Assembly (NCBI RefSeq): GCF_030814435.1
Contig: NZ_JAUSUW010000002.1
Location: 372,001-436,000 of the forward strand
Length of the DNA: 64,000 bases
Source of the DNA: Peteryoungia aggregata LMG 23059
GTDB taxonomy: Bacteria > Pseudomonadota > Alphaproteobacteria > Rhizobiales > Rhizobiaceae
Reading direction: 5' to 3'
The position numbers and the translations under genes were made by a program. Of the stretch, positions 63,986 to 64,000 are shown one piece after another. The number at the start of each line of letters is the position of its first letter. The stretch's first letter is position 1. A model generated the notes under the pieces. That model saw nothing but the letters and a program-made list of their open reading frames with translations. It made no database searches and was not told the DNA's origin.

Positions 63986-64000
63986 TCAGGCCGAAACGAG
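63986..64000 (-). CDS. Possible last codons of a leftward gene
   Basis: On the minus strand the edge reads CTC GTT TCG GCC TGA (LVSA stop), followed by the hairpin at 63948-63968. Four codons are too few to identify a gene. The stop plus terminator layout suggests that a leftward gene ends here. Confidence 0.3.
   Translation of the reverse strand, partial: LVSA

Overview
The window is high-GC chromosomal DNA of an alphaproteobacterium, most likely a member of the Rhizobiaceae (Rhizobium/Agrobacterium/Ensifer group). The evidence is a podJ-type polarity gene beside a beta-oxidation operon, a SAM-II riboswitch in front of metZ, a double-length dCTP deaminase, the ligase-associated Lhr/PdeM pair, an alphaproteobacterial TauE + TIGR02186 pair and rhizobial-style REP palindromes. 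I see no insertion sequences, phage genes or CRISPR arrays. Two decayed genes (a GH32 glycosidase and an AraC-family regulator) record local gene loss.

Layout. 1-8833: a sugar or polyol catabolic locus. An ABC importer (permease, binding protein, ATPase running off the left edge) is read leftwards. A split transketolase, FGGY kinase, SorC-type regulator and SDR dehydrogenase are read rightwards. Near-identical AT-rich repeats lie in the divergent promoter and a perfect 24-bp palindrome lies just before the regulator start. 8834-12577: an AraC-family remnant, then divergent oxyR/katG with a strong katG terminator. 12614-17579: a three-gene YhiI/RbbA/YhhJ-like export operon. 17765-20704: galE, an aminotransferase and mscL. 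20903-24409: an SLC5-type transporter fused to a hybrid histidine kinase. 24446-29238: an atypical short pyruvate kinase, the GH32 pseudogene, a secreted glycerophosphodiesterase and a DUF805-like membrane protein.

29320-39343: a fatty-acid beta-oxidation operon (acyl-CoA dehydrogenase, thiolase, small membrane protein, FadB/FadJ) with REP palindromes between genes, diverging from podJ. 39548-45721: TauE/SafE permease with its TIGR02186 partner, a divergent HxlR regulator/RibD-C reductase pair, and the PdeM/Lhr DNA-repair pair. 45771-51737: YitT-family protein, methyltransferase, small membrane protein, CAP lipoprotein, MATE pump, pyrD, DUF952 and a secreted coiled-coil protein. 51859-57461: LuxR-type response regulator, S24 repressor, SNase-like protein, TerB-like protein, periplasmic binding protein, and a large family-2 glycosyltransferase with a T2SS-E/MshEN-like N-terminus. 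57538-64000: tRNA-Gly(CCC), double-length dcd, SAM-II riboswitch plus terminator plus metZ, apaG, MYG1, a GGDEF-EAL protein, and the last codons of what may be another gene.

The two most informative signals are (i) the SAM-II leader, where four complementary GACCGG/CCGGTC segments suggest a switch between aptamer, antiterminator and terminator, and (ii) the split-transketolase locus with its own operator-like repeats. The genes of (ii) imply polyol to ketose to ketose phosphate to transketolase cleavage, but the substrate is not identifiable from sequence. All functional statements come from reading translated motifs; no database search was run.
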